NCBI GenBank assembly: GCA_025358515.1
Contig: JANYJG010000076.1
Span: 1 to 35,517, forward strand
Origin: Chloroflexota bacterium
GTDB lineage: Bacteria; Chloroflexota; Limnocylindria; Limnocylindrales; CSP1-4
DNA length: 35,517 bases
Direction: 5' to 3'
This document shows, piece by piece, positions 1 through 10,025 of the stretch. Each line of letters opens with the position of its first letter. Within the stretch, counting starts at the first letter, position 1. Under the pieces are notes generated by a model that saw only the letters and a list, made by a program, of their open reading frames with translations, did not search any database and was not told the origin of the DNA. Position numbers and translations under genes: made by a program.

Positions 1-990
1 CCCGTGGCCGCGCCTGCGGCCGAACCCGCGGCCGCGCCTGCGCCCGAACCCGCGCCGGAACCCGAGGCAGCGGCGGCGCCCGACCTCGTTCCGATGGCCG
101 GGATCGCGGACCTTCCGCTACCCCATCTACCGACCGATGCAGCGCCGCCGGATGCAGCGCCGCCGGCCGCAGCGCCGCCGGATGCAGCGCCGCCGGACGA
201 CCCCGAGCTTCAGGCCCGCTTGGCCCACATCCATCTTCGAACCGGATCGATGGCGATTGCTCGGGCTCAGCTGGAGGCCCTCGCCGGGCGTGACCAGCTG
301 AATGTGGCCGACAGGCTGGACCTGGCCGAGGTGCGGTGGCGAATGGGTGACCTTCACGGGGCCGGAGAGGCAGCGCTCGCGTATCTGGAGGCCGACGGGG
401 ACGAGGCGCTCGGGTTCGTTATAGCCGCCGAAGCCGCCTCCGTGGCCGGCCATGACGCCGAGGCGCGATTGCATGCCGGTCGGGCGCTGGAGCGAAGCCG
501 GATTTCGCTCGATGCGCATTTCGCCGGAGTGCCGCGACGTATGGCCTGGCCGCAGGGGGCACAGACCGTGACTTCCGCCCCCGAGCCCGAACTCGCGGTA
601 ACCGAGCCAGCGCCGCAGCCTGCGCTCGAACCGGTGGGCAGTGTTGAGGTTGAGCGCCAACTGGGAATCCAGGAGCCGCTCGCCGATCGAACTGAAGCGA
701 AGGCCCGAGCGGCACTCGCATCTGGCACCCAGGCGCTCGCGGCCGGCGACCAGGTCCTAGCCGCGCTCCATTTTGCCCTGGCGGTTCGGATCGATCCTTC
801 GGTGGCCGCATCTGTGCTCGAGGCGATCGGGGAGCGGCACGACATGGTTATGCAGCTGGTCCGCGGCGATGCCCTCCGCATCCTGGGTCAAGATTGGGAC
901 GCAGGCGACGCCTCTCCGTCCGCTGCGGCCACGCCCGACGGAGGCGAAGGCCCGCCGGCCCCGGAGCCTCCGCCCGATCCGCAAGGCTGA
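1..990 (+). CDS. TPR-like repeat protein, 5' end outside window
   Basis: The reading frame is open from the first base, so the GTG at 4 is probably internal and the true start lies upstream. Residues 1 to about 68 are a Pro/Ala/Glu-rich low-complexity linker. It includes four copies of a 15-base unit at 136-195 that encodes a D/A-A-A-P-P pattern. From about residue 68 to 155 the protein has two helix-turn-helix pairs of tetratricopeptide type (PELQARLAHIHLRTGSMAIA, then RLDLAEVRWRMGDLHGAGEA and a further helical pair). A second helical block follows at about 230-290. No catalytic motif is visible. TPR modules usually hold protein partners, but no partner can be named here. The C-terminus is again Pro-rich and ends 57 bases before ndk. 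Confidence 0.7.
   Translation, partial: PVAAPAAEPAAAPAPEPAPEPEAAAAPDLVPMAGIADLPLPHLPTDAAPPDAAPPAAAPPDAAPPDDPELQARLAHIHLRTGSMAIARAQLEALAGRDQLNVADRLDLAEVRWRMGDLHGAGEAALAYLEADGDEALGFVIAAEAASVAGHDAEARLHAGRALERSRISLDAHFAGVPRRMAWPQGAQTVTSAPEPELAVTEPAPQPALEPVGSVEVERQLGIQEPLADRTEAKARAALASGTQALAAGDQVLAALHFALAVRIDPSVAASVLEAIGERHDMVMQLVRGDALRILGQDWDAGDASPSAAATPDGGEGPPAPEPPPDPQG
136..195 (+). repeat. 15-bp tandem repeat, four copies, in coding sequence
   Basis: The unit gatgcagcgccgccg occurs at 136-150, 151-165 and 181-195, with one variant copy (gccgcagcgccgccg) at 166-180. It stays in frame and lengthens the Ala-Pro linker of the TPR-like protein. Confidence 0.9.
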
Positions 991-1004
991 CACGGTCGTC
1001 CCGC

Positions 1005-1010
1005 TACACT
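1005..1010 (+). promoter_or_regulatory. Candidate -10 box upstream of ndk
   Basis: TACACT lies 37 bases before the ndk GTG and matches the TANACT form seen before many genes in this window. No convincing -35 box stands at 16-18 bases. The expected start of transcription, near 1017, would leave a leader of about 30 nt. Confidence 0.45.
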
Positions 1011-1047
1011 TCGGGCGTCATCAACTCCTCGCCATGGGATCTGAACT

Positions 1048-1509
1048 GTGATCGAACGCACTCTTGTTCTCGTGAAGCCCGATGGCGTGCAGCGTCTGCT
1101 CGCCGGCCGAATCATCTCTCGTTTCGAAGAGCGCGGCCTCAAGATCGTCGGGCTAAAGCTCGTCAGGGTCGATCGTGACTTGGCGGAACGCCACTACGCA
1201 GTCCACAAGGGCAAGCCCTTTTTCGAGGGCCTCGTGACGTTCATTACGTCCGGTCCGCTCGTTGCTCTGGCTCTGGAAGGCCCCGATGCGATCTCGCTTG
1301 TGAGGACCATGAACGGCGCCACGAAGCCGGGCGAGGCTGCCCCCGGCACCATCCGCGGCGACCTTGCCGTGGAGATGGGCCAGAACCTGGTGCACGCCTC
1401 CGACAGCGCCGAATCGGCGACGATGGAACTGGCCATCTGGTTCGGCGCCGACGAGCTCATCTCCTACTTGCGCGAAATCGATCGATGGGTCATCAGCCCC
1501 AAGAGCTGA
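1048..1509 (+). CDS. ndk: Nucleoside diphosphate kinase
   Basis: Transfers the gamma-phosphate of ATP to NDPs through a phospho-histidine intermediate, balancing cytoplasmic NTP pools. The 153-residue length is typical of the family. The N-terminus [14 protein letters not shown] is the classic NDK opening. The active-site segment is NLVHASDS, with catalytic His116; the usual HGSDS is HASDS here, a variant known in other prokaryotes. RTMNGATKP matches the nucleotide-binding loop. The start is GTG at 1048, and no strong Shine-Dalgarno sequence precedes it. The gene stands alone on the plus strand and converges with the NuoN-like gene, 70 bases away. Confidence 0.96.
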   Translation: MIERTLVLVKPDGVQRLLAGRIISRFEERGLKIVGLKLVRVDRDLAERHYAVHKGKPFFEGLVTFITSGPLVALALEGPDAISLVRTMNGATKPGEAAPGTIRGDLAVEMGQNLVHASDSAESATMELAIWFGADELISYLREIDRWVISPKS

Positions 1510-1579
1510 GGCCTTGCCGCTCAGGCTCCGACGACAGGCCCCCAAGACGCCGGGCTTCGACCGCTTGGGCCGCATTCAG

Positions 1580-3226
1580 TTAGTCGCCGGTCGTCTGCCC
1601 TGGCGTGGACGACGCGGCCGAACCCGATGGCGCCGGAGTGGCCGCCCCAAACGGTGCAACACTGCGGGGCGCCGCGCTGGGCGTTTCGCCGGGCAGTGGT
1701 GATCCGCCCGCTGACGGCTGCGCATCTCCGCTGTCCACCGGACCTCCTGGGGCTGGGGCAAGCGCCTGATCGAGCGCGATTCCGGTCTGGGTGGCACCCG
1801 TTGCGCCAAACCCGCCAACCGAAAGCGCGAGTGCCAGGGCGCCCATGGCCAGCACCAGAAGACTTGCCCCGATCGTGCGGTTCATTCGCAGGACGCCGGG
1901 AATCCGGCGCACAAGATCGGCAGCGTGGCGGGTTCGAGAAGTCACACCCTCCGCTACCGGAATAGCCGGCCATTGCGGACGCTCACCAACAGCAGCCTGG
2001 ACCAGGCCCGTCGGTGCCAGCAGGCCGATGCCTAAGAGTCGAGCGTAGTAGGCCAGCGACAGCACGATTGCGATCGAGCCGAGCGGGCTCAGTTGGGACG
2101 GCAAACCGAGACGGATAAGCGTGGCCCGGGCTTCAAAGACGGGGTTGCCGGGCCAGCCGAGCGTGGCCACGACCACCGCCACCAGTCCCAGACCGAGGAT
2201 TGGGGCGCGGCGCAGCCAGCCTCGCAATTGGGTCAGGTTAGATGACCCGAACGCCCACGAAATCGCCGCTATCCATGCCACCAGGCCGAACTTGGCCGCC
2301 ACGAAGACAAGCAGCCAAACCCTCGTCGGTTGTTCCGCGGCGGGATCGCGGGCGGCGAACGCAAGCAACACGAATGCCGCGTCCTGGATGATCGAATAGG
2401 CGCCGATCTCCTCGACTTCATCGTGGAGCAGGGCACCGACGGCGCCGAGAACGAGCGTCATGACCGCGATGACTTGGATCACCCCGACTGCCGCGTTGAG
2501 CCAGTCGCCGGACAAATCATGCCGGCCGCTGCTCCAGGAAACTGCCACCAGTCCCAACCCGGCCGGGATCAAGACAAGGACCAGGGCCGGGGCGAGGCGA
2601 TTGGCGGTGCGACTCAGGCGCGCCGTCGGGACGTGGAACGGCACGGCCCCGCTTCGGACGGCGAGAGCCACCCCCAGGGCCAGGAAAGCCAGCCCGATTA
2701 CCGGCGTCGGGTCGTCGCTGTTCCACGCCAGTCCAAAAACCACGACCGCGGCGAAAAGGGTGCCGGCGACGATGAGTGCCAACGTTCGAAGCTCCGCGAG
2801 CCGAACGTCGGCGAGCAACGACACGCGGCCGGACCGGGCGGCGACGAGTACGGCGGGCGAGGCCGAGGCGGCCGCGGCCACCAGGGCGACCGCAGGATCC
2901 GTGGCGCACAACGCGATCGCCAGACCGCCCAATGTGGCCAGGGCGGCGGGCGCGAGCCGCTCAGGCCAGCCCACTGTCAGACCAAGGAGGCACAGGGCCA
3001 GGCAGCCGGCCGCAGCAAGGGTCAGGAAAAGCCCAACGTACCAGGATGCGAACAGGTCGCCCCCGCCGGCGGTCAGCGTGTCGGACGGTCCGATAAACAG
3101 GGCCGCGACGAATGCTGCGGCAAGCCCCGCCATTGCCACGATGCGGGCGACTCTGTGGTACTGCTGAACCAGCAGGCTCAGCACGGAGCCGCCGCCGCAA
3201 ATGGCGACGAACGCGAGGAGAGTCAT
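1580..3226 (-). CDS. NuoN/HyfB-like proton-antiporter-type membrane protein, degenerate
   Basis: A 548-residue protein with about 12-13 hydrophobic helices and a Pro/Ser/Ala/Gly-rich tail (about 480-548). The order of motifs recalls the Proton_antipo_M family (complex I ND2/NuoN, HyfB, MrpD). An AVPFHVP segment (195-200) stands where the family has PFHxWxPD. A GAYSIIQ segment (275-281) stands where it has AYSS. LRGWLRRAPILGLGL (334-348) precedes a loop like the TM12 broken helix. Key residues differ: the expected Phe-Lys before PFH is Val-Arg191, no Lys is seen in the following helix, and the TM12 Lys is absent. It may therefore not pump as NuoN does. The start overlaps the upstream HyfE-like gene by 4 nt (ATGA), so the two are surely co-expressed. 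The true function is unknown. Confidence 0.75.
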   Translation of the reverse strand: MTLLAFVAICGGGSVLSLLVQQYHRVARIVAMAGLAAAFVAALFIGPSDTLTAGGGDLFASWYVGLFLTLAAAGCLALCLLGLTVGWPERLAPAALATLGGLAIALCATDPAVALVAAAASASPAVLVAARSGRVSLLADVRLAELRTLALIVAGTLFAAVVVFGLAWNSDDPTPVIGLAFLALGVALAVRSGAVPFHVPTARLSRTANRLAPALVLVLIPAGLGLVAVSWSSGRHDLSGDWLNAAVGVIQVIAVMTLVLGAVGALLHDEVEEIGAYSIIQDAAFVLLAFAARDPAAEQPTRVWLLVFVAAKFGLVAWIAAISWAFGSSNLTQLRGWLRRAPILGLGLVAVVVATLGWPGNPVFEARATLIRLGLPSQLSPLGSIAIVLSLAYYARLLGIGLLAPTGLVQAAVGERPQWPAIPVAEGVTSRTRHAADLVRRIPGVLRMNRTIGASLLVLAMGALALALSVGGFGATGATQTGIALDQALAPAPGGPVDSGDAQPSAGGSPLPGETPSAAPRSVAPFGAATPAPSGSAASSTPGQTTGD

Positions 3227-3816
3227 GAATTCGACCCGGTCGTGTCGAGGTCGCCATCTGCTCCGTCCGCACGCCCGATGAGCACGCTGGTGGCGCCGCC
3301 GATTCCGACGATCAGCAAGACCAAGGTGTAGTGGGTCAGCGGCAGCAGGGCTCCAACCCAGGCGTTCATAAGCAGTACAAGGCCCAGGGTCAGGAGCACG
3401 ATGCTCAGTCCCAATCGAAGCACGTCGCGTCCCATCATCGGAACGAGCGCCAGCACCAGAATCGCCAGTCCAACAGCTTGCGCCACGGGACCTTCGAGCG
3501 GATCAACCGGTTTGACGTTGAGGCCGACGATGAAGGCAGCGGCAGCAGCTGCCGCTGCTGCAGTCGGGCCGATCGCGGATCCGGGACTCTCGAGGCTTCG
3601 GGCTCGCGCCGAGGCCCAGACCAGATATGCGGTCAGGGCCGCGCCAATGCCCCACGCTGCCAGGGGCAGCGGGTCGGGCAGGGGAGAGGCGACCAGCGGT
3701 GAGGCAAAGATTGCCACTAGCAGGCCAACGGCCATCAGGCGGGCATCTCTGGTGGAAACCGCCAGCAACCCCCCGGCAACGACCGCCAGAGCCGCGCCTA
3801 CGGCAGGATCGATCAC
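3223..3816 (-). CDS. HyfE/NuoK-like membrane protein
   Basis: A 197-residue, very hydrophobic protein with about six or seven predicted helices. The last three helices (about 110-182, with an RDVLRLGLSIVLLTLGLVLL core) resemble NuoK/MrpC. The extra N-terminal helices and overall length are closer to hydrogenase-4 component E (HyfE). A run of nine alanines lies near residue 90. The start is GTG at 3816, 40 bases after the lepB stop. The stop overlaps the NuoN-like ATG. The pair looks like a two-subunit membrane module, but no other complex I, hydrogenase or Mrp subunit is present in the window. Assignment rests on topology and weak similarity only. Confidence 0.65.
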   Translation of the reverse strand: MIDPAVGAALAVVAGGLLAVSTRDARLMAVGLLVAIFASPLVASPLPDPLPLAAWGIGAALTAYLVWASARARSLESPGSAIGPTAAAAAAAAAFIVGLNVKPVDPLEGPVAQAVGLAILVLALVPMMGRDVLRLGLSIVLLTLGLVLLMNAWVGALLPLTHYTLVLLIVGIGGATSVLIGRADGADGDLDTTGSNS

Positions 3817-3856
3817 CGTGCTAACAGCGAGCCGGATGCGAGGACGCGCGACTCGG

Positions 3857-4477
3857 TCACCGGGTCGCGCTCGGGGCGGAAGACGCGCTCGGGGCGGAAG
3901 ACGCGCTCGGGATGTTCGGCAGCTTGGCGGCGGGCAGAAGCCCTAATTTGTCTAGCGGCCAGTAACGCAGCAACGCTCGGCCGATCACGCTCGACTTCTC
4001 GATGAGTCCGAACTCTCGTGAGTCCTGCGACGCGGAGCGGTGGTCGCCCATGACGAAGAGTTCGTTGTCCTTGAGGGTCCAGGACTTGCCGGCGAGACCA
4101 GGCATCTGCGTGGGCTCGCTATCCAGGACGTAGCTCTCGTCGAGCTGCACGCCGTTGATGAACACGTGCCCAGAGTGAATGTCCACCGTTTCCCCGCCGA
4201 CGGCGATAACGCGCTTTATGTACGGCGATCCGGTCGGGTTGTCTTTCCAGGATGCGGGCGGGTTGAAGACAATGATGTCGCCGCGGTGGTAACCGTTGAA
4301 CTGAGGCGACAGCTTGTCGACCAGCACGTACTGCTTCGGTTGCAGTGTGTTCTCCATCGACCCCTGCTCAACCTGATACGGCTGGGCCACGAACAGCTGG
4401 ACGACGAGAAAGACGATGAGGGTCAAGAGCAGAGTCTCGAGCACCTCGAATAGACAGCCAAGCGTTCGACGGTTCAC
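3857..4477 (-). CDS. lepB: Signal peptidase I
   Basis: Membrane-bound serine protease that removes signal peptides from exported proteins. One N-terminal transmembrane helix (about 13-31) leads into box B, VEQGSMENTL, with nucleophile Ser40. Box D, YIKRVIAVGGE, carries the general base Lys88. Box E, GDHRSASQDSREFG, is at 144-157. Length is 206 residues. The start is GTG at 4477, with a TATACT -10 box only 9 bases upstream on the same strand, so the mRNA would be nearly leaderless. The C-terminal tail of Ser/Ala/Pro (190-206) is encoded by an 18-bp tandem repeat and is unlikely to be catalytic. The HyfE-like and NuoN-like genes follow on the same strand, which suggests one transcript. Confidence 0.95.
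   Translation of the reverse strand: MNRRTLGCLFEVLETLLLTLIVFLVVQLFVAQPYQVEQGSMENTLQPKQYVLVDKLSPQFNGYHRGDIIVFNPPASWKDNPTGSPYIKRVIAVGGETVDIHSGHVFINGVQLDESYVLDSEPTQMPGLAGKSWTLKDNELFVMGDHRSASQDSREFGLIEKSSVIGRALLRYWPLDKLGLLPAAKLPNIPSASSAPSASSAPSATR
3867..3912 (-). repeat. 18-bp tandem repeat, about 2.5 copies, at the 3' end of lepB
   Basis: The unit gcgctcggggcggaagac is at 3867-3884 and 3885-3902, with a partial copy from 3903. It stays in frame and encodes the repeating Ser/Ala/Pro tail of signal peptidase. Confidence 0.9.
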
Positions 4478-4486
4478 AAGTTCGCG

Positions 4487-4492
4487 AGTATA
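4487..4492 (-). promoter_or_regulatory. -10 box of lepB
   Basis: On the minus strand this reads TATACT, 9 bases before the lepB GTG. It lies within 11 bases of the divergent TATCGT at 4503-4508, so the two promoters are back to back. Confidence 0.5.
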
Positions 4493-4502
4493 GGGGCTGT
4501 GC

Positions 4503-4508
4503 TATCGT
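4503..4508 (+). promoter_or_regulatory. -10 box of the Ig-like/propeller gene
   Basis: TATCGT is followed by 8 bases and then GTG at 4517. This geometry fits a leaderless mRNA and favours 4517 over the in-frame GTG at 4499, which would lie upstream of the transcription start. Confidence 0.4.
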
Positions 4509-4516
4509 CCTGCCCT

Positions 4517-6571
4517 GTGGAACTTCCGAACCGACTGGGCTGGCTGAAGAGCGGCCGCTTTCTCAGGCTGCTTTTCGCGGTCGTTGGGATCGCCCTGCTC
4601 GCTGCCCTCCTGTATAACGCCATGACCGTGGACCGGGTCGCGCCCACGTTTTCCCTGCACCTGAGCAGCTCGAACTCTAGCGGGCTCGGTCTGACCCTCA
4701 CGTCGGTCGACGTGGACTTCTCAGAAGGCGTGCGACAGGCCACGGCCGAGGGAGCTTTTTCCGTCACCCCCGCGGTCGACGGTACGTTCCATTGGCAGGG
4801 CCAGAAGATGATCTTTACCCCCTCATCCAAGTTGCCACTGTCCACCACCTTCCACGTCCATATGAACAGCGGAGTCCAGGACCTGGCCGGGAACGTCCAG
4901 CGCAGCGGCAGTGATCTGACCTTCACGACCGTTGGCGCCCCCATTGTCAGCGCTGTCGTGCCCATCACCGGGGCCAACGATGTCGCCGTCAATAGCACGA
5001 TCCAAATCACGTTCGACCGCTTCATGGATACGCAGAAGGTTCTCTCGGGCCTGACCATTGAGCCGAGCGTGAGATATCGGACGTCTTGGAACGGGCTTAC
5101 GCTCACGATCACACCTAACAAGCCACTCCAGTTCAGCACCGAGTACACGGTCAAACTGGGGGACCCCGCGGTCGATACGGATGGCACCAAGGTCAAGGCG
5201 TTCGTCTCTACCTTCGACACGGTTTCGGTTGGCCTGCAGGTAACCGCCCTAGTTCCGACTCCAAACGTGGCGGGTGTCAGCGTCAGAAGCCAGATCGAGG
5301 TCGTCTTCGACGGCTCGATCGACCCGAGTTCAGTTGCCGGCGCCATCACCCTGACCCCGCCCGTCAGCGGGTCCACCAAGACGCTGACTCTGCCTGATGA
5401 CCGGGTGCCGGCCCAGTCGGCGAGCGCGACCTCCGCCGCGTCGGATCAGCAGACCCTCGTCTTCACCCCGGATCAACCGCTCGCCGCCCACACAACTTAC
5501 TCAGTCGCCATGAGTGCGAGCGTGCACCGCGTCGGCGGTCAGGTTTTGGCCGGGCAGGCCTGGTCATTCACGACCGGCGAATCGCCTGTCAGTGCCTTGA
5601 ACCAGGTTGCTTTTCTGTCGGATCGGAGCGGCGTGGCCAACGTTTGGCTGATGAATCCAGATGGGTCCAATCAGCGCCAGGTGACCTCGGAACTGGTCCC
5701 GGTCAGCGGTTTCGACTTCAGCGGCGACGGCACCACGATCGCCTACGCTGCAGGTGGCGTGGTCGAGAAGATGTCGGTAGGTGGTAGCAACCTGACGACG
5801 CTTACCGCGAGCGGAAACATCGAGTACGCCCCTCTATTCACGCCCGACGGCACCCGCCTCGTGGTTGCTCGGCGGGACGCCACAGGCGCAGACCTGGGCT
5901 ATTGGCGGATCCCGCTGACCAGCGGGGACGAGGCGAAACAGATCGTCCCCGACGGTGCGCCCGGCCTCGGCAGTGCCGCCATGATGGGCGAGCAGCTGAC
6001 GGGTCAGCAGGGCGCATCGCAATGGGCGACGCGGGCGGCGGTCTCGGCGGATGGAGCGACGATGCTGGTCGTCCGAGGACTGGACAACGCTGTCGAGGTC
6101 GTCGACCTGAGCGGTGCCCATCAACCAACGAAGGTGAACCTGGTCGGCAATTCACGACCGATCTGGGTTGCCTCAAGCGACGCCTTCCTCGTTACGGCCA
6201 CCGACAGCCAGGGTGTCATTTGGTCCAGCTGGCGAATAACGGAAGCCGGGGAGATCTCCCGCGTTCTGCCAAGTGTCGGTGACCTGTCCGGATCCGGAGC
6301 GGGTCTGGCGTTTGTCGTGGAAACTTCCGACGGATCGGCGCATCTCACGTACTCGGCGTCGAGCACGAGCGCCGACTCGATCGTGCTGACGACCGATTCG
6401 ACTTGGAACGAGTACTCGCCGTCAATCTCACCGGATGGCGCGAAGATAGTTTTCGGGCGAGTCCTGTCCCAGATCCCGACCATGTCGGCAGGCATCTGGG
6501 TCGTGAACAAGGACGGCTCCGGCCTTACGAACCTGTCCACTGACGGTGCTTATCCGCGCTGGCTCCCCTAG
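4517..6571 (+). CDS. Membrane-anchored protein with SbsA Ig-like repeats and TolB-type beta-propeller
   Basis: About 684 residues from GTG 4517; an in-frame GTG at 4499 would add six. A hydrophobic helix (about 17-38) anchors the protein, with the rest probably outside the membrane. Three Big_5/SbsA Ig-like domains follow at about 42-134, 142-238 and 245-352. They show the repeated pattern of V-x-F-(S/D), TFT and L..TTY/STEYTV. From about 360 to the end, WD40/PD40 blades recur (NVWLMNPDGSNQRQVTSE, FTPDGTRLVVARRD, ISPDGAKIVFGR, GIWVVNKDGSGLTNL), as in TolB and related propellers. No enzyme active site is visible. A surface binding or scaffold role is likely but not proven. The gene is divergent from lepB. 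Confidence 0.85.
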   Translation: MELPNRLGWLKSGRFLRLLFAVVGIALLAALLYNAMTVDRVAPTFSLHLSSSNSSGLGLTLTSVDVDFSEGVRQATAEGAFSVTPAVDGTFHWQGQKMIFTPSSKLPLSTTFHVHMNSGVQDLAGNVQRSGSDLTFTTVGAPIVSAVVPITGANDVAVNSTIQITFDRFMDTQKVLSGLTIEPSVRYRTSWNGLTLTITPNKPLQFSTEYTVKLGDPAVDTDGTKVKAFVSTFDTVSVGLQVTALVPTPNVAGVSVRSQIEVVFDGSIDPSSVAGAITLTPPVSGSTKTLTLPDDRVPAQSASATSAASDQQTLVFTPDQPLAAHTTYSVAMSASVHRVGGQVLAGQAWSFTTGESPVSALNQVAFLSDRSGVANVWLMNPDGSNQRQVTSELVPVSGFDFSGDGTTIAYAAGGVVEKMSVGGSNLTTLTASGNIEYAPLFTPDGTRLVVARRDATGADLGYWRIPLTSGDEAKQIVPDGAPGLGSAAMMGEQLTGQQGASQWATRAAVSADGATMLVVRGLDNAVEVVDLSGAHQPTKVNLVGNSRPIWVASSDAFLVTATDSQGVIWSSWRITEAGEISRVLPSVGDLSGSGAGLAFVVETSDGSAHLTYSASSTSADSIVLTTDSTWNEYSPSISPDGAKIVFGRVLSQIPTMSAGIWVVNKDGSGLTNLSTDGAYPRWLP

Positions 6572-6595
6572 AACCGGCAGCCGCGCGGGCCAAAT

Positions 6596-6656
6596 GTCCC
6601 GAGCGGTCGGGACCTATCGCCCCGCTTCGGGTGTCCTCAATGCATACTTTGAGGAC
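6596..6656 (+). terminator. Two hairpins between the propeller gene and hppA
   Basis: The first has a 6-bp stem, GTCCCG (6596-6601) with CGGGAC (6608-6613). The second is a perfect 8-bp stem, GTCCTCAA (6633-6640) with TTGAGGAC (6649-6656), around an 8-base loop. There is no T-run, so termination is only likely. They sit just before the hppA -35 box. Confidence 0.4.
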
Positions 6657-6666
6657 CTTCCGCAGT

Positions 6667-6696
6667 TTGACCCGCCCTTTAGGCCGTTGATACACT
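6667..6696 (+). promoter_or_regulatory. Promoter of hppA
   Basis: TTGACC (6667-6672), an 18-base spacer and TACACT (6691-6696) form a good sigma-70-type promoter. Transcription would start near 6703, giving a leader of about 105 nt before the ATG at 6809. Confidence 0.65.
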
Positions 6697-6808
6697 CCGC
6701 GCGGCCCGAGTATGCAGTTGCTGTATCGGAGTTATGGGCCTTGACACCCGGTGGCGCCGTTCCGCCGCGCTTCCGCTGGGCCCCAACAGAAGGAGCCGCT
6801 CTTCCCAC

Positions 6809-9043
<2,235 letters not shown>

Positions 9044-9062
9044 CCCGAACCTCGCGTGCGGA

Positions 9063-9094
9063 GCCGGCCGGCGGTCCTTCAACCGCCGGCCGGC
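9063..9094 (+). terminator. Strong hairpin after hppA
   Basis: A perfect 13-bp GC-rich stem (9063-9075 with 9082-9094) around a 6-base loop, 20 bases after the hppA stop. No T-run follows, so it may terminate poorly or mainly stabilise the hppA mRNA 3' end. uppP begins 45 bases on. Confidence 0.6.
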
Positions 9095-9139
9095 GTGCAT
9101 TCCGGGCCCTGATACCGGCACTGACCAAGGAGACACCGC

Positions 9140-9979
9140 GTGGACCTGTCCATCCAGGCGTTGATCATGGGGCTCGTTCAGGGTCTCACCGAGTTCATTC
9201 CAGTTTCCAGCTCCGGCCACCTGATTTTGGTGCCGTGGCTGTTCGGCTGGAAGGATCCGTTCATCGACTCTCTACCGTTCAGCGTCATGCTTCATATGGG
9301 CACGCTGCTTGCGCTGCTCGTGTACTTTTGGCGTGACTGGGTCACGCTCGTCCCCGCAGGTCTGGCTTCTATCCGGGACCGCTCGCTGGCGGGCGACCCC
9401 AACCGCCGCCTAGGCTGGCTCCTCATCGTGGCCACGATTCCGGCCGTCCTGGCGGGCCCACTGGTCAGCGGCACTATCGAAAACATGGTTCGCGATCCCG
9501 CACCAGTCGCGGCGATGCTCTTGGTGGGCGCCGCGATACTTTGGCTGGCCGAGCGCTGGGGATCCAAGGCGAAGGAAGTCGACTCGCTCACTTTCGCCGG
9601 CTCGCTCGGCATCGGACTGGCCCAGGTGCTGGCACTGGTTCCGGGCATCAGCCGATCGGGCGTAAGCATTTCGGCCGGACTCTTCCTGGGCCTGACCCGA
9701 GAGTCGGCCGCGCGCTTCAGCTTCCTGATGGCGACTCCGGTCGTTGCCGGGGCCGGGCTCTGGGAGGCGCGCAAGCTGCTGAGCCACGATCCGGCCGCTC
9801 CCAATCCGCAGGCGCACCTTATCCTAATCGGGTTCGTCGCGGCGGCCGTCTCAGGCCTGCTGGCAATCCGCTTCATGCTCGCATTCCTGCGCCGCCGCCC
9901 CGTTACGCTGTTCGTGGTGTATCGCGTGGCCCTGGCGGTGCTTGTGTTTGTGGTGCTGCTTTCGCCCCATGGGGCATAA
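9140..9979 (+). CDS. uppP: Undecaprenyl-diphosphatase
   Basis: Integral membrane enzyme of the BacA family. It dephosphorylates undecaprenyl pyrophosphate to recycle the lipid carrier of cell-wall synthesis, and is linked to bacitracin resistance. It has 279 residues and about eight hydrophobic helices. The first motif is QGLTEFIPVSSSGHL, with Glu18, Ser23-25 and His27. The second is PGISRSGVSISAGLFLGL from Pro168, with the catalytic Arg. The start is GTG at 9140, preceded by AAGGAGA (9127-9133). It follows hppA; both enzymes act on a pyrophosphate bond, but joint transcription is uncertain because of the hairpin between them. Confidence 0.96.
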   Translation: MDLSIQALIMGLVQGLTEFIPVSSSGHLILVPWLFGWKDPFIDSLPFSVMLHMGTLLALLVYFWRDWVTLVPAGLASIRDRSLAGDPNRRLGWLLIVATIPAVLAGPLVSGTIENMVRDPAPVAAMLLVGAAILWLAERWGSKAKEVDSLTFAGSLGIGLAQVLALVPGISRSGVSISAGLFLGLTRESAARFSFLMATPVVAGAGLWEARKLLSHDPAAPNPQAHLILIGFVAAAVSGLLAIRFMLAFLRRRPVTLFVVYRVALAVLVFVVLLSPHGA

Positions 9980-9989
9980 GGAGGGGTTC

Positions 9990-10025
9990 GTGTCTGCCGA
10001 CAACGGTGGGAGGCGTTCGGCCTGA
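9990..10025 (+). CDS. Putative 11-residue leader ORF before argR
   Basis: A GTG at 9990 follows an excellent ribosome-binding site, AAGGAGGGG (9978-9986), that overlaps the uppP stop. It opens an 11-codon frame, MSADNGGRRSA, whose TGA (10023-10025) shares its A with the argR ATG. Two adjacent Arg codons (agg cgt) lie at positions 8 and 9. The spacing and TGATG junction suggest translational coupling to argR. Whether the peptide is made, or senses arginine, is inference. Confidence 0.4.
   Translation: MSADNGGRRSA

Noticed and set aside
1034-1051. Five-codon ATG frame (MGSEL) whose stop overlaps the ndk GTG
   Set aside because: There is no ribosome-binding site before it and it is too short to judge; probably chance, unlike the argR leader ORF.
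2330-3331. 333-codon plus-strand frame rich in Gln, Arg and Gly
   Set aside because: Antisense to the NuoN-like membrane gene, whose hydrophobic helices give this polar complement.
4474-5379. 301-codon minus-strand frame
   Set aside because: Antisense to the Ig-like protein and overlapping the divergent promoters; composition unlike real proteins here.
6734-6808. Earlier in-frame start for hppA
   Set aside because: It gives 25 polar residues before the first helix, while ATG 6809 has AGAAGGAG upstream.
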